A stretch of 64,000 bases of DNA from Nemopilema nomurai (lineage: Eukaryota; Cnidaria; Scyphozoa; Rhizostomeae; Rhizostomatidae). Below, piece by piece: positions 49,301 to 61,677 of the stretch (positions within the stretch are counted from its first letter, which is position 1; every line of letters begins with the position of its first letter). The stretch spans positions 1,280,550 to 1,344,549 of the forward strand of contig ML133474.1 in NCBI GenBank assembly GCA_003864495.1, in the 5' to 3' direction. A program made the translations under genes and the position numbers. Below the pieces are notes generated by a model that had not been told where the DNA came from, did not search any database, and saw only the letters and a list, made by a program, of their open reading frames with translations.

Positions 49301-52300
49301 CGCGAAGCGCTCTACAGCCAGTGGCGTAGCCTTCAAAATAGAGTAATGTGCTATTTTACCTTCCGATTTTACAGACAAAGTAAAGATTTTGTAGACCATT
49401 TGAAGATTATTCACCGATTCATAAAATTGTAAAGTTGAGAGTTATAAAGTTTAAAACATACGAGAATATAAGGAGAGTTATTTTCCGTAGCTATTCATAA
49501 AACAGTTTGTCAAAAAAATGTCAACAGCCAGATAGAGATAGCAGACAATAACTTTCATCGCCAACCTATGCTTTGAAATTTTACGAGTGAGAAGTGACGT
49601 CTCTGTCAATATAATACAGGGGGTGTCCGAAAGCTGATGACCAAGTGGTGACAGGGGGGAGGGGGGTTAAAAATCATGAAATTTTAGGAGACATCATTTA
49701 TGTATGACCTCTTACTTCGATTTATTGCCACATGATAACGAGTAAACTGATACTGAAACAGGATATGCAGAGCCAGGGCCCTTACAATAAATTTCAAGGT
49801 GTAATTTTTGGTTTCTTTGCAAATAATGCTAAAATGAGTTTTTTTACTGGACCGGATAAATGGAATTCGGATAAACGAGGGTCTGATAATTGAACTGTAA
49901 GACATTCAAACTTAAGTCATATGGATGGATTTCCGTTAACGCTGCCATTAATTTTGTAACTTATTTTAAGTAGCGACCTTTATAACTCCAGACTTTTTGA
50001 ATCCTTTAATATCACTTATTTACAGGGCATCACTTACCCGATTGTTCTTGGCTCGTTGTTGGCACTTGTGGTGAATGGAGTTTTCTGCTACTTATTTGTC
50101 TATGTCTGCAATTTTGGAATAAGGTAACTTTAACTTTTGGAACGTGTATTACTGCTGATGGTGCTTTTTGAAAGTCATTTTGCTATAACATCCTGCATAT
50201 CAATGATGAATTAGTTGTCTCATCAATTCCATCTCTGAATCATGCATTCAAGATAAATTCAAGCTAGAGGTAGATTTATTTTTTAGAAGGAAAAAAGCAG
50301 CATGTTTTTCACAAATAGCAGCTAATTTGACTTGTCTATGTGATAAGTTTGGCTTTTTATTTTTTTCAGGGGTGCAGCATTTGCACTAGATTTGTCCTAT
50401 TTTTCGTTTTGCTTTTTTGTTCTTTTTGTTATCTATCTGAACAAGCTTCACCATCAAACATGGCATGGTATGCTTTTTTCAATTTAAGCTACAGTTATCT
50501 TCCTTGCCATTGTTTTATCACTATCCAACCAGAAGTATCAGACATTTTTATTTGTGCTCATGAAATATGTTGATCAAAGTTGTTTCGTTACCTTCAAATT
50601 TCACCATTATTCATCGGAAGATCCTCCTAAAATCTGTTTTTGGCCTCAAAGCATAGAGGCTTTCCATTCCAAATGCCCTTTTGTGTGAACGTTCAAGAAA
50701 AACAGCTAATTTTGGTTGCCTAGCCTTACAAAAGGTTAGTTGTTAAATTTCAACCAGAAAGATTGACAGAAACACTGATATAGCAAATTTTGTATACATC
50801 TTGAAAATAAACTCTAAAACTGTGATGATTATTTTCGAATCTTTTAGGCTGGTCAAGAGAATGCTTTTTCAAATGGAAAGAGTACTTTTATCTTGCTATT
50901 CCTACATCCTGTATGATTTTAGTGAGATGGGTAGCTGTTCAACTGGGCATTCTGGTATTAGGTAAATGCTTACTGAATTTCTTCATTAATGTCAGTCGTA
51001 AATTCGCTTCTAACCAGAGCAAAACAATCAATACTATGTCTTCATGAAATAGGAAGCTCGAAAACAATTCAGAATTTTCTGAAATAATTGTTGGAGATAG
51101 AGGTTGTGGAACCATCTGATTACTGGTAAAACATCTATTAATTATTACCTTGACTTTACTGAATCTCAACTATCTTTCAGGAAACGTTTGTTTATTCCTA
51201 GCAGTTTCATCATTTCACCCTAAAACTTGCTACTGTGCTCTTTAAAAGACACAGGTACTAAGTATGTTAATAAGCGAAAATGAATTTTGATTGCTTTTCA
51301 AAATGCCCTTCGACTAAGGAACAATTGGAAGAACTGAACAAGCTGCTGTTATCGTGTCGTTAAACATCTCTGGGTTGACATACTTTGTAAGTAATAAAAA
51401 ATACTCCTTCATCGTCGAAATATCAAAAAAGTGTAGCTTTTAACACTTTGTACAATCCTTTATGCAAAAATGTTGTCTTATGGGCCTCACCGCGTGGAAT
51501 AAATGATTTCTCATTTTCTGGTGAAAGCACGGCAGGGATGGACTAATCTTTTTCAGCGTGTGTTCAAGTGTTCTAATCTTGCATTTTAATCATTCTGCTT
51601 TTGTTTCGGTGACGTTGCCTTGGAGAACAACTGTCACGAAAACAAAAGTCATGTTCATTTCAGAAGTCATGGTCAATCTTATTGTGTCTATATAATCTTG
51701 GACCAGGGCCGCATCAATGATAAGAGATAAGAGCACGAATGTATCTTTTTAACGAGGTTTTTCTTGCACAATGGCGCAGGCAAGCTTTTTGTACTTTAGA
51801 TTATGCAGAGATCTATTGTTCAGTCCAATTTCAAAGATTTCAAAATACGTCTTCTGTTAAAGGCTAAAAAAACATATTTCGCTAAAACGTGATTTGCTTC
51901 TTCTAGCTAACATTTGGCGTTTCAATTGGCACCGCCGTCAGAGTTGGTACCTTTCTTGGAGCAGGAAATCCGGAGATGGCAAAAGTCGCAATGAAGGCTA
52001 GCTTCATGGTTTCAGGTAAACCGACTGTCCCTACACATCTACATATTCTCACAGCAAATCAACGATACCCAACAGATTACCAGTGATATACCCGTGAATA
52101 TTCTCATTAAGTTGTACAATGGTTCTGGTTTCGACGTCACAACAAAACTGTGATCCAGTCCCCTTCTGGGCGTGGTTTTGCCCTTGCGAGACAGAGCCAA
52201 ATGCCACTTGCGCGAAGTTAACAGGAAATGCAAATGAAATAGCAAATTGTCAATTCGATTTCCGAAAACAACACAACAATTTCAATAAAGCTTACAAATT

Positions 52301-55300
52301 GCAAGAGTAGATTTTATTCCATGGGAGAGAGGCAGGGTCTATTGCCTATTTATCAGCAGCCTGAAAGTTTCTTGAGAGGCACCTTCACTTAATTATGTCC
52401 GATAGAGTTGTGACTGGGGCTTTTTTGCCATTGTGTCACCCTTCTTCGATCGAAATTTTGTGCTTGCTAAACGTTTATGATTATTTGAATATCATACGTT
52501 AACTATACAGAACATGTAGAGGATGAAATAGCATCGAAGGCAAGTAGCTCCTCGCCTCCTAATTTGATCCTTTTTGCATCGCTACAGCGGTTGTTACAGT
52601 TTCTTGCGGACTAATCAGCATTCCTGCCAAAGATGTGATTGGTTACATATTCACAAATGACCGGTATGTGGCTAACGTCGTTGTTAATAACGATGCTTGG
52701 AGTTGAATGGGTTTCTGAATGCAGATGTTGATGTTAAATGCTCACCATGCATTTGTGAATATGAAATGTCAGATGCTTTTAGAAAATAGAAAATATCAAA
52801 TGATTAAATTGCAAATATAAATCTTTTGCTCTGGATTAGTGGCGTAACGCACTGTGTGGACAAAAAGAGTGCCCACTATAACAATAATTCTATTTAGCCT
52901 GCTTTTGTATCTTAATAATTGTTTTGTTGATGTTAGTTAATGTTGTTTAGGAATTTACAGTGCTGTAAAAAAGTGCGGTCAAGGACAGGAAAAAAACCGT
53001 AATTCAAACTTGCTGTACATTGGATATAAAACACTGGGTTGCAGGCTTAATTCAATGGCAATTTTAACGCAATAAAACTGATCAAAAATTAATACCTTTA
53101 ACTAGCTATAAGTAAAGCGTTGCTATTTGGCTTCTTCTTTGTCGTATTCTAGTGACACCTGATAATCTTCGTTGTGGTGGCCCCTCTACGTGTGCCTTTT
53201 TTATATTCCCTATCAACGATCAAAGAAACGGCTTTTTATAATTCCCATTCACATTAAGAGAACGTTTTGTACTATGTTTTAAATATTAATGTTTCCGTGA
53301 AGGGCAGTGGCAGATCTGGTCTCAAGTGTCGTTATTATCACGGCTGTGCAGGAGATGATTGTTGGCTTCCAGGTATTATTCTTTTTGCAATTATTCCGTT
53401 CTGCTTTATATCTGTTTCTTTTCTACCTTCCATTCTTTGCTTCACTCTTAACATTTTTACGTCACGCTATAAACTTTATTAGGTCTGTTTTGCTTGTTCT
53501 TCTGACCCATTTTCTACCCTCTACATGCATTCCTACTCTGGTTTCTTTTTTATTTGCTTTTTGTCCCATTCACAATTGTCTGTCAAAACTCATCCAATAC
53601 TCACAGAATCTTTTCAGCTCACTCATTTGTCAATCTCTCGTGAGGCTGTCCCAGCTCTTTTCTTTAAATAAATAAATAAATAAATAATACCAAATCTTCA
53701 TTTCGGATCAGTTACTTTTACCCAAGTTACCCTTTGACGAGCTATAGAGAAAGATTCAGGGGAACACTTTATTATCCAAGTATTTTAATCAAGCCTTGGA
53801 CTTTTGTTCTGCCATTAATCATTAATTTTATTTACCTCCCTTCTTCCAACTGCCTCTCATTCGTTTCATTCTGTCTTGACTCTGCCATGTGTCTTTCTTT
53901 CTGTCTGCCATCATTCTGACGGGCTCTTCCTGTAAGCCTTCCATTGGCTTCTTCCTGTAGGTCTCACTCCACTTAGCTTGCGATGAGCTGAGTGGTTTGC
54001 AGTTATGTTTGTGCTGCATCCGTCATATTTTACCCCCTTCCCTTTCTACTTTCTTCATTTTGCCAAATGCTTGCTTCACAGTTTGTGCTCGAGACATGTG
54101 CAGCAACACCCGACCAGGTGCAGGGGGCAGCATCATCATCGCTTTCACAATCACGCCCATTCGATTTGGTCTTCCCTGATTATTTAAGATCAAGCAAATC
54201 GTTTGTGGTTTTATCAAACAGCCTTCTCTCGCCTTACAGTCGCCTTCTTCTCGACATTCTAAAATCCGTTCCTTGAAGTCAACTCGCATGGTATCCGCAG
54301 AGTAATGATATGACTTTAACAGCCACCATCCTTGATGTCTGTATTAAGACCCCCAACAACATCATCATCCCCTCCGTTCGTTACGAAATAATCCTGATTC
54401 CAGGTAAGGACGCAGCACATGTCTGTATGCTCTATACTCCGGTAAGGATGCAGAACTTTGATACCATTGAGCTCCCCCCGTCCGGCACCCAGACTCCATA
54501 ACCGCCTTTACAATCTTAAAAGCTGGCTTCTTTTCCTTTTCTTCAAAATTTTATTGCGGGTTGAATTCCATAACACACTCACCACTAGTCACAGCTGTTT
54601 CTGTTTTCAAAATCTGCAGGCAAAGGGGGGATGCCTTCTTCTGATTCCTTATAAAGAGTGCTAAAGTGATGATATATGTTACTTTGACAGGTGACAACAA
54701 TAGTCCTATGGTCATTATCTATTTTATTTCTTTCTCGTAGGAGATTCTATTGGGTGTGCTTCGTGGTGTTGGATACCAAAAGTATGGTGCATTGATCACC
54801 ACAGTCGGTTACTGGTTCATTAGTATACCCCTGTTTCTAACATTGACATTCAAGGCACATTTAGGCCTGCTTGGTAACGTGGATCCTGTTTTCCTTCTGT
54901 AGCCTTCTGTAGCCTTCTGTAGCCTTCTGTAGCCTTCTGTAGCTTTCCGTAGCTTTCAGAACAGAAAACGATCGGCAAAGCTTCCCTGATTTGGATAATA
55001 CAAGACGATCGGCAAATCTCTCTTGATTTGGACAATACTAGACGAAAGCAGTCATGAATTAACCTTTCTCACGTGTCGTGAATCAATTGTTATCCACTTC
55101 ATCCTTCCCAAATGTCTCTCAATTTGAACTTGTTGCTTTTAGCTTTTCGACTTGGACTGTCGGTTGGTGTTTCTCTACAGGTGAGTAGGATTTTTTGCGT
55201 ACTTCAAGCCAATGTAAAAATAATGTTTGTTAAATCTAAAAAAACTCAATCTAAGTGAATCTAGGATTAATCCACATTTTTTAGTAGGTGAAACAAGTCA

Positions 55301-57826
55301 TTAGCTTTTATCCTTTGATTTGTTGAAAATTAGCTCTGCATGAAAGAAATGATAAAGATTGATAGGTGCAGATAAATTCTTATCAAAACTCGCCAATGAG
55401 CATGTATATTGCTCCCGCCCTCCAAGCAAGATGTTCGTCACCCATTCGGCTCTTCCTCTGCCTTTTCTTCCAACTCCTTTGGTTTCTTCTCAACGGTCGC
55501 CATCACCAAACTTGGTTTCCCATTGCTGATGCTTCAGCTCTGTTGATGTTAAGCCCAACCACCTCACTCAATTCTACAAGCACCTCTCCCAGTACTCTGC
55601 ATTCCTCCCTGCGCCTTGGCACTATCGTGGTATCATCAGCATACCGAATGCCCCAGGTCTTTCCTCCACCCATTGCTTTTCTTGGCGGCTCTTCCTGCTG
55701 CTCGATCTCTCTAAAAAACTTCTCTCGTGATCCTTCCACCAATGATAAGGCAAATTCTTGAAATTTCCCTAGGCCAGTCTCCCTCTTTCCTAAGTAGAAA
55801 ATCTCTTGTTATGAATATTTTGAGGATAATTTTTTGCTGAAATTTCTTAAAATTAGTCTTTTTTAGATTAATCAGCATCGATAGTAACTTTTCGGCCTTC
55901 TCTGAGCTACTTTGCTTTAGCCTATTATTAGCTTTCTGATGTACATTTTTATGGCCACGATTTTAAGGTATTATTATGCTTACCAACTTTTTCTATCCTT
56001 TTCGGTGGAAGCTGCAAATAATACATGCCTGTAATAGACGATATATTTCGATTAGAAAACAACTAAAGCTATGCATGTGTTTTTGTTTTCCGTAGGTCCT
56101 GGCCCTTCTTATCCTACTTATCAAATCAGACTGGACCAAGCTTTCAAACTTGGTAAGCTAGCGTTTAAAACTGGGTTAAAGCTTTTATAATCTCAATCTC
56201 AAAATTTGATTTCACCTCCAACCTTAGTCCTGAAGCTTAAATTACATTGAAGATTTCAATTGATGAGAATGTTGTTTTTGTCCCAGGCCAAAGAGAGGAG
56301 TTGTATTGCTTCGGAAGATGATCACGTCAAGAGTGATTCTGTAACAACAAAGTGCTGTCATGAAATTGAACGCGAATCCAGTTTCCTGGTGAAGAATGGA
56401 ACAACTATGAAATATATGGAATATGAAAAGACTTGCAGAGGTGAGCGGAGAGGAAAGTATTATTGAATGATGACAAGAAGCTTCTTAAAGTATCACAATT
56501 TTATAGTGCCATTAATAAGTATCGATCTTTCTGGCCTGATGACTCCCCTTCTGTAGGAACATGAGTCGATAGTTGCTGCACTGTGCGTTCTATTCAGCAG
56601 CCAAGCAATCGGAGGCATGGGCATTTGCATGGCTATGCAACAGTTTAAGTGTCTAAGTTGTCTTCCAGGTCGAATTCTGATTCTTTTACTTGCAGAGGAC
56701 AGCGCGCAAAGATTTCCAAATTATAACCTTGTTCCGGTTTGTTCGGTGGTTGGGTGAATCATAGAGCGTATCATAAGCTCCAAATGTTTTGAAGGTCGCA
56801 CCTTTATGTCTGTTCTTGAATCTGTTTTTGTCGTGGGCATTCTGGCCAGCTAAATCTAATTCAAAGTTTCAAAAAATATTTTATCTTATCGGCCACCATA
56901 ATTAAACAATGGAAACTCTTTTGCTAAAGTAAAAAGTAAGAAAACTGTCGGGTTACTCATATAAGGGCTTTAGATTTGCATCGTTTGCGTCGTTGCGTAC
57001 TAAAGAACAGTTTTGACAGCAAGTTGAATATTGTGAACAATTCTTAGTTTTGTTGAGCATGAATCCTTTTTCTTACCCATGGCTTTAATCAAATTTTCCC
57101 ATCGTCTTATTCGAGCCTGATATGAGATTAAAACAATGAGATCTGCAAACAAGGATAGACAACCCAATAGGCCACTGAATCTTCCATTTTGCTTTGTTGA
57201 TTAATCTCGCCAAATAAGATTACTAAATAATATCAACAGTGTCTCCAGAGAGTATGTTGGCATAATTTAATTCTTATTTAATGCATAATTTAATGCCAGA
57301 GATTATTGCTTTGGCAAGAGGTGACACTTGTTTCTGATAAAAGGAAACCTGGTTACAACATGCTTCGTGTCTTGCAATATTCAAGTGTAGCGTGTTCTAC
57401 TCTTATGCCCCATAATGCCATCTACAATGCCCGCCAAAAGTAGTTGGAACACCGAGATTGTACTCGTAATAAATGTATATTTTCACTTCATTTCCCTACT
57501 TCAAGCAGACAAACCCCTTAAAAAGACACGCGTAGTAAATGTTGGAAATTGGCAAGAATTATTAAAAAGAATAACTGTATGTCTAGATTGGCAAGAGTTA
57601 TTGTATAGATAACAGCCATACAAGAAATTTTCTTTTCCCAGACCCTGCGGCGGCTTCTGATCAAGCTGAAAGCGAAAGTTCATTGTCAGATGATGAATCA
57701 GAGAAGATGTTGAAGAATGAAGTGAATCAAACTCACTCTCAATTGGACATTCTGTTTAAAACATCTATGTTATGTCTACTTTTTGCTTTGGTTATTGCCT
57801 CGTTGTTTATAAAAGTATTTTATTAA
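46346..57826 (+). CDS. MATE family transporter, copy E (complete)
   Basis: The only complete gene: exons 46346-46364, 46782-47217, 47327-47369, 48219-48263, 50026-50123, 50370-50467, 50848-50961, 51319-51386, 51907-52015, 52588-52663, 53303-53372, 54741-54873, 55143-55180, 56096-56152, 56287-56440, 57642-57826. They sum to 1743 nt, 580 residues and TAA. The start is ATG CCT ACA ACT CTG CAA in a 19-nt coding exon, matched almost base for base in copy F. Motifs: ETLCSQAYGA, GWSRECF, GRTEQAA, AVRVGTFLGAG, GVGYQKYGA, KSDWTKLS, a charged tail and a final helix. Residue 273 is Arg (codon 50925-50927) and 389 Val (53361-53363), where A-D have Glu and Asp; human MATE1 has Glu at both. 278 is Gln, 300 Asn. 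Transport may therefore differ in coupling or substrate. Intron 4 has a normal GT donor (48264), unlike A-D. Large introns carry transposons (4, 13) or nothing recognised (8, 9, 10, 15); intron 11 is pyrimidine-rich with no clear element. Confidence 0.9.
48451..49901. mobile_element. Possible pogo-like outer inverted-repeat element
   Basis: TTCAATTATC near 48453 recurs inverted near 49890. Both ends are followed inward by CTCG-like sequence and by repeated GGATAA/CCGGATAA motifs, reminiscent of the CAGTTcaATTATC-type ends of pogo/Tigger elements. The ends are only partly matching. The 48908-49712 element seems to sit inside it. No transposase is seen. It lies in intron 4 of MATE copy E. Confidence 0.35.
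48908..49712. mobile_element. 805-bp non-autonomous TIR element
   Basis: Inverted ends of 23 bp (48908-48930 and 49690-49712, 21 of 23 matching) start AGGGGTCATACATAAATGA. G-rich subterminal blocks (GGGGGAGG type) occur at both ends. TA or TTA at both borders may be the target duplication. AGGGGTC-type ends with a TA target are common in invertebrate non-autonomous elements, but I cannot name the superfamily. Internal open frames are short and unrecognised. Located in intron 4 of MATE copy E. Confidence 0.7.
53663..53688. repeat. (AAAT)n microsatellite
   Basis: About six TAAA units in the pyrimidine-rich intron 11 of MATE copy E. Confidence 0.9.
54892..55046. repeat. 10-bp array and 37-bp duplication in copy E intron 12
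   Basis: Units of CCTTCTGTAG, five clear and two diverged, lie at about 54892-54957. They are followed by two copies of a 37-bp block containing ACGATCGGCAAA and TTGATTTGGA-like sequence (from 54968 and 55005). Intron 12 of the other copies has neither. Confidence 0.88.
55380..55760 (-). mobile_element. LINE reverse transcriptase scrap
   Basis: A minus-strand frame at 55742-55503 contains GIRYADDTTIV, the polymerase active-site box with two Asp, followed by a helix (VLGEVLVELSEVVGLNIN) typical of the RT palm. Less than 130 codons remain and no other LINE domain was found. It lies antisense in intron 13 of MATE copy E. Confidence 0.7.
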
Positions 57827-59383
57827 TCAGGGTTATTTTTTAGACTGATTCATGAGAATTTCGAAAATAGAAATATTGAATAGCATAGTACTTTTGACTG
57901 CTTTATGTAGCCAATTTCAGCTTGTAGAACTATCATGGAACAATAATTTCATCTCTGTGATGTTTGTAAAGAATTACAAATGTAACTTATTTACAGCTAG
58001 GCATTGTTAAAGTTTTCATTAAAGGTCAGAAAAGTTTCCATCTCCTATTCTATGACGTTATACGAAGGGAGGGGTGTAAGTGAAGAAGAAACTTATCTTT
58101 TGATCAAAAATGCTGAAACAAATTTAGCTACAAAACTGTGAGATTGAAACACCGCACGTCATCAGCAAGATTTCACCAAGCAGCCAGCCATTTGGGAGCT
58201 CAAGTCATTATGCTACAGCTTGACGAAGGGTGAGTTGAACTCTGTGTTTTGTGAAGGTACAATATTCTTGCATGCTTTCGTCCCGACAAAAGTGCCACAA
58301 GAAACAAGTTCGTGTTTATTTAAGCAATTGAATTAGCTCGGACAAACATTACAAGTAACTAAATAATTAGTCGTTAAGCGTGCAACCTTGTTCACAGAAA
58401 ATGTAGCTAATCTGTCGAAGTAGATTGTTGGATCCAAGTTGCATGGCATTCTCCAAGGGTTCGATTAGTAGAATTTATTTAAAATGTTTTGTTTTGTCTC
58501 CGGATGCCGTTTGGTGAATTAATTTCTGTTCTATTTACTGGTTTACTTTTGCGTTGAAGAAATGATATCACAAGACTTTTTCGTATCGTTTCAGTTACCA
58601 GGTCAAAATTTTTGCAAGCCTTATTTCTTCGTTCCTCTATCCTTTTAAGTTTCGGTAACTATTAGGATATGCTCTATGACTAAATCATGTTGCTGCACAC
58701 CTGGGCAGAACAAGGAACAAGAACATCGCAAGACACCAAACGCATAGTTTATAGGCAATTGCTACAGCTCAGCTCAGCATTAAAAAGTCGAAGTACTTTG
58801 AGGCCTATTGTAAATCATCTTTTCTTCTGCTTTCCGTTCGATTTCTTTTGTTAAAGTCGCTTCTTTCGTTGTATCCAGCTGACCGGAACGGAAAGTCATT
58901 TTGAATTCAGCCGTCGGCCATTTCATGGACTATAGTTTATGCTTTTGGTAGACCAAATGGGAGCCAAGCATATTTGATAAAAAAAAATTATTTTTCAGAG
59001 TTGGTAAGCCAATTCTTATACATTTATCCCTGGTTTTAATGAACAAGAGCTTCATACTGTCTCAAAGCAATGGGTATCCAGGGAATATTATTGGGATGGG
59101 CCTAAGTGGGTTATTCTGTTAAAGCGACCTAGATAAGAAAACCTTGATAAATAGATATCAATTTTTATCCCAATATTCCTGTTTAATGAAACATAACAAT
59201 ATAGTCGATGTATTCATGACACTTCATAACACTCTAGTTCAGGAGCTACGATTGCACGACAGAGAATGTTTTTTCAGGTAACATAAGTATTAAAAATTTC
59301 CCTTTATCTGTCTTTTCTGTTGAATGTTAAAGGCAGATATATGAAATACTTTTACCTATTTTTTCTTACTGTTATTTATACGG
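57827..59383. other. 3' flank of MATE copy E
   Basis: No gene recognised. An ATTAAA at 58018-58023, about 190 bp after the stop, could be the polyadenylation signal of copy E. The rest holds short open frames without family motifs. Confidence 0.4.
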
Positions 59384-60566
59384 ATGTCTCCTGAAAGATT
59401 TGAGCATCTGTGACGTTTGGTTGAGCCATTTATTCAGACGAAACGATGCCTATCCAGTTTACTAATCCAGACTGTCACTTTGCTATACCTGGCTACTGAC
59501 GATTCATATCAGTGTCAAGCATTTCAGTTTAGAATAGGGCAATCAAAAGTAGCAAAGAAACATGTGATGCTCTGTAGGAATCAGGCATATGTAAGCCCAC
59601 CAAAGTTTGCAATGGAATGAGGTTACCGAAGGTTTTAAGGATATTTGGCAATTTCCAAATTGCATTGGAGCACTCGATGGCAAGCACATTGCTATGGAGT
59701 GTCCTAAAAATGCTGGATCTGTCTTTTATAATTACAGGAACTTTCGTAACATTGTTCGCTTGGTGTCTGCGATGCAAATCACTGCTTTAGTCTGATTGAT
59801 GTAGGAGCAATTGTTTTCTATATTGCCCTTTCATACTGCCTTGATTTCGTACTCTCTTTGCTTTGCATCTAAGCATGATTATCTGCTACATTTTTATTGG
59901 CACAAACACTTCACTTACTCAGAATATTGTTTGCTTTAGAGCAACGTACTTGAAGAGAAAAAAATTTTGATTGCCAGGTTATTTGATAGCAAGAAATTAT
60001 AGTTGCTCCACCATTTCATTCGATAAACGGCTTTAAAATTTGGTTAGGAACTTCTGCTGGTGTTGGTTTTATGAAGTCAGAGTTAAATGCCGAGCCGATT
60101 TATTCCCGTCAGAGGAAACTATCTTTTACTAGTCTCTGCAGACTCTATTTAGAAACCACGTGCATGGATAAAGAATTGATGATTTATGCTGTCTCCTTTT
60201 GAAGAATGGCATGAACGGCATTTCAGTCACCCAGTGCGATGTAAATTACTGCTTTAGTCTGGTTGATGTAGAAGCGTTTGGAAGGTCCAATGATTCCAGA
60301 GTTTGAGTAGGTTCCCCATTTGTACAAGCTTTTGAAAATAGTGGCTTTGACCCACCAGGGGCTAAAGGCATCAATGGGAGAAGGCTCTCTTATGTCATGA
60401 TTGGTGACGCAACTTTCCCCGTTGGAAGCATGGCTAATGATACCACTTGGAGAAGCTAAAAGAAGAAGAAGAAGGGATATGCAATTGTAGACTCGAGAGC
60501 ACGTAGAACCATTGAGAATACCTTTAGTATTCTTGCAGCAAAATGGATACAAAATTTCACAATAGC
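59384..60566 (+). pseudogene. PIF/Harbinger-type transposase relic
   Basis: A decayed DDE transposase read in several plus frames. MSPERFEHL (59384) is followed by a stop and LVEPFI; then LYLATDDSYQ and FQFRIGQSKV, the usual N-terminal helix-turn-helix part; then WQFPNCIGALDGKHIAME (near 59650) with the first catalytic Asp, and NYRNFRNIV. In another frame come DANHCFSLIDVGA (59771) and, about 470 bp later, a second CFSLVDVEAFG (60238) and YVMIGDATFPVGSM (near 60390) with the GDAAFP-type motif; finally SRARRTIENTFSILAAKW (near 60500), the typical end of the catalytic domain. Several stops and frame changes make it inactive. No terminal repeats were found. Confidence 0.8.
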
Positions 60567-61677
60567 TAGAAAAGGTGGAATCGGTTTTCGCATACTGAAA
60601 GTAATTTTTCGACCGACACTCCTCAGAGAATGCAAATTTCGGAAAAATGACCAAAATGCGGATCGAAAACACTAGAGGGTAAGAAGATCGAAAACGCTAT
60701 AGGCATTCATACATCTGAATTTCTGCCATAAATTCAGAAAAATTTAAAATTTCTCTAGAATTTATTTTGTTGAGCATCTACCATCTTGAAAGAAGCTTAT
60801 GATAAGAAAACTAATTTACATCACAGTCGCTCTATGGAATGTTTTCATTAGAATTTTGGGTGGTTATAAGTCTTCATCGGTCGTTTTGGCTCGCTAAGAA
60901 AAGCCAGGCCTAAATGGATCCACCCTATCGCTAGCCTCAAAAGAAACTTGTCCTTCAAAGAGAATTAAGGCCAAGAGACAAAATCACAATGTTGCAAGGT
61001 CATTTTTCCGATCAAAGGATCTTTACGAAAAATGAATAAACTGAAAAATGATGCCAAATATCCCTAGAGAAATAACTACTGAATCAAAATGTTCAATTAA
61101 ATATCAAAAGGAATTATAAACAATCGAATGTACGAAAAAGAAGTCCAAAATAGCACTTTAGCTAAATGGACCTTGGCTAATTTGCAGCGCAAATCGAAAA
61201 AGACAATAAACACTTCCACAAGATGAAAAGCACAGAGATTGTTGGCATAATCTATGGAACTCTATGGAAACACTTGAATGAGACACGTTTTAGTTTTCTC
61301 ATGTTACAAAGGAAGACTGCATTCAAGCTAGCTGCCTTTTGTACATCGCAATTTTTGTTTCCCCTCTTAATCAGCAGTGAACATGATTCTTTGCGTGTCA
61401 GAAAAACAAAAACAATGTCAGACAAAGCTATCTTTTGATTTTGGCGATGGAAAAGTATTTAGGAAGTCTTCTAGAACAATAATTCAAGGTTAACTTAATT
61501 TAATTGTTTCAGAATATGAATTCTTAAAGCCTGGTTTAAAGTTCCTCATGCTTGAAGTTTGTGGTTGCGATACTCTAAGTTAAGTGAATAGCATCTTCAT
61601 GTGTCACATCCAGTCGCGCTATTCGAATCATTTCTCTTGAGTCGTATGCACTTTTGGCAAACAAGAAGTACAAAGCA
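60567..61677. other. Spacer before MATE copy F
   Basis: About 1.1 kb with no recognised gene. The last 30 bp before the ATG at 61678 match the leader of copy E (TTTTGGCAAA, then AAGTACA), so the promoter of F should be here; no TATA box seen. Confidence 0.45.

Noticed and set aside
53267..54664. Several overlapping open frames in intron 11 of copy E
   Set aside because: The region is pyrimidine-rich and gives Phe/Leu/Ser-rich frames in all readings; no motif. A possible antisense LINE tail at 54019-53828 was considered, but lacks an RT motif.
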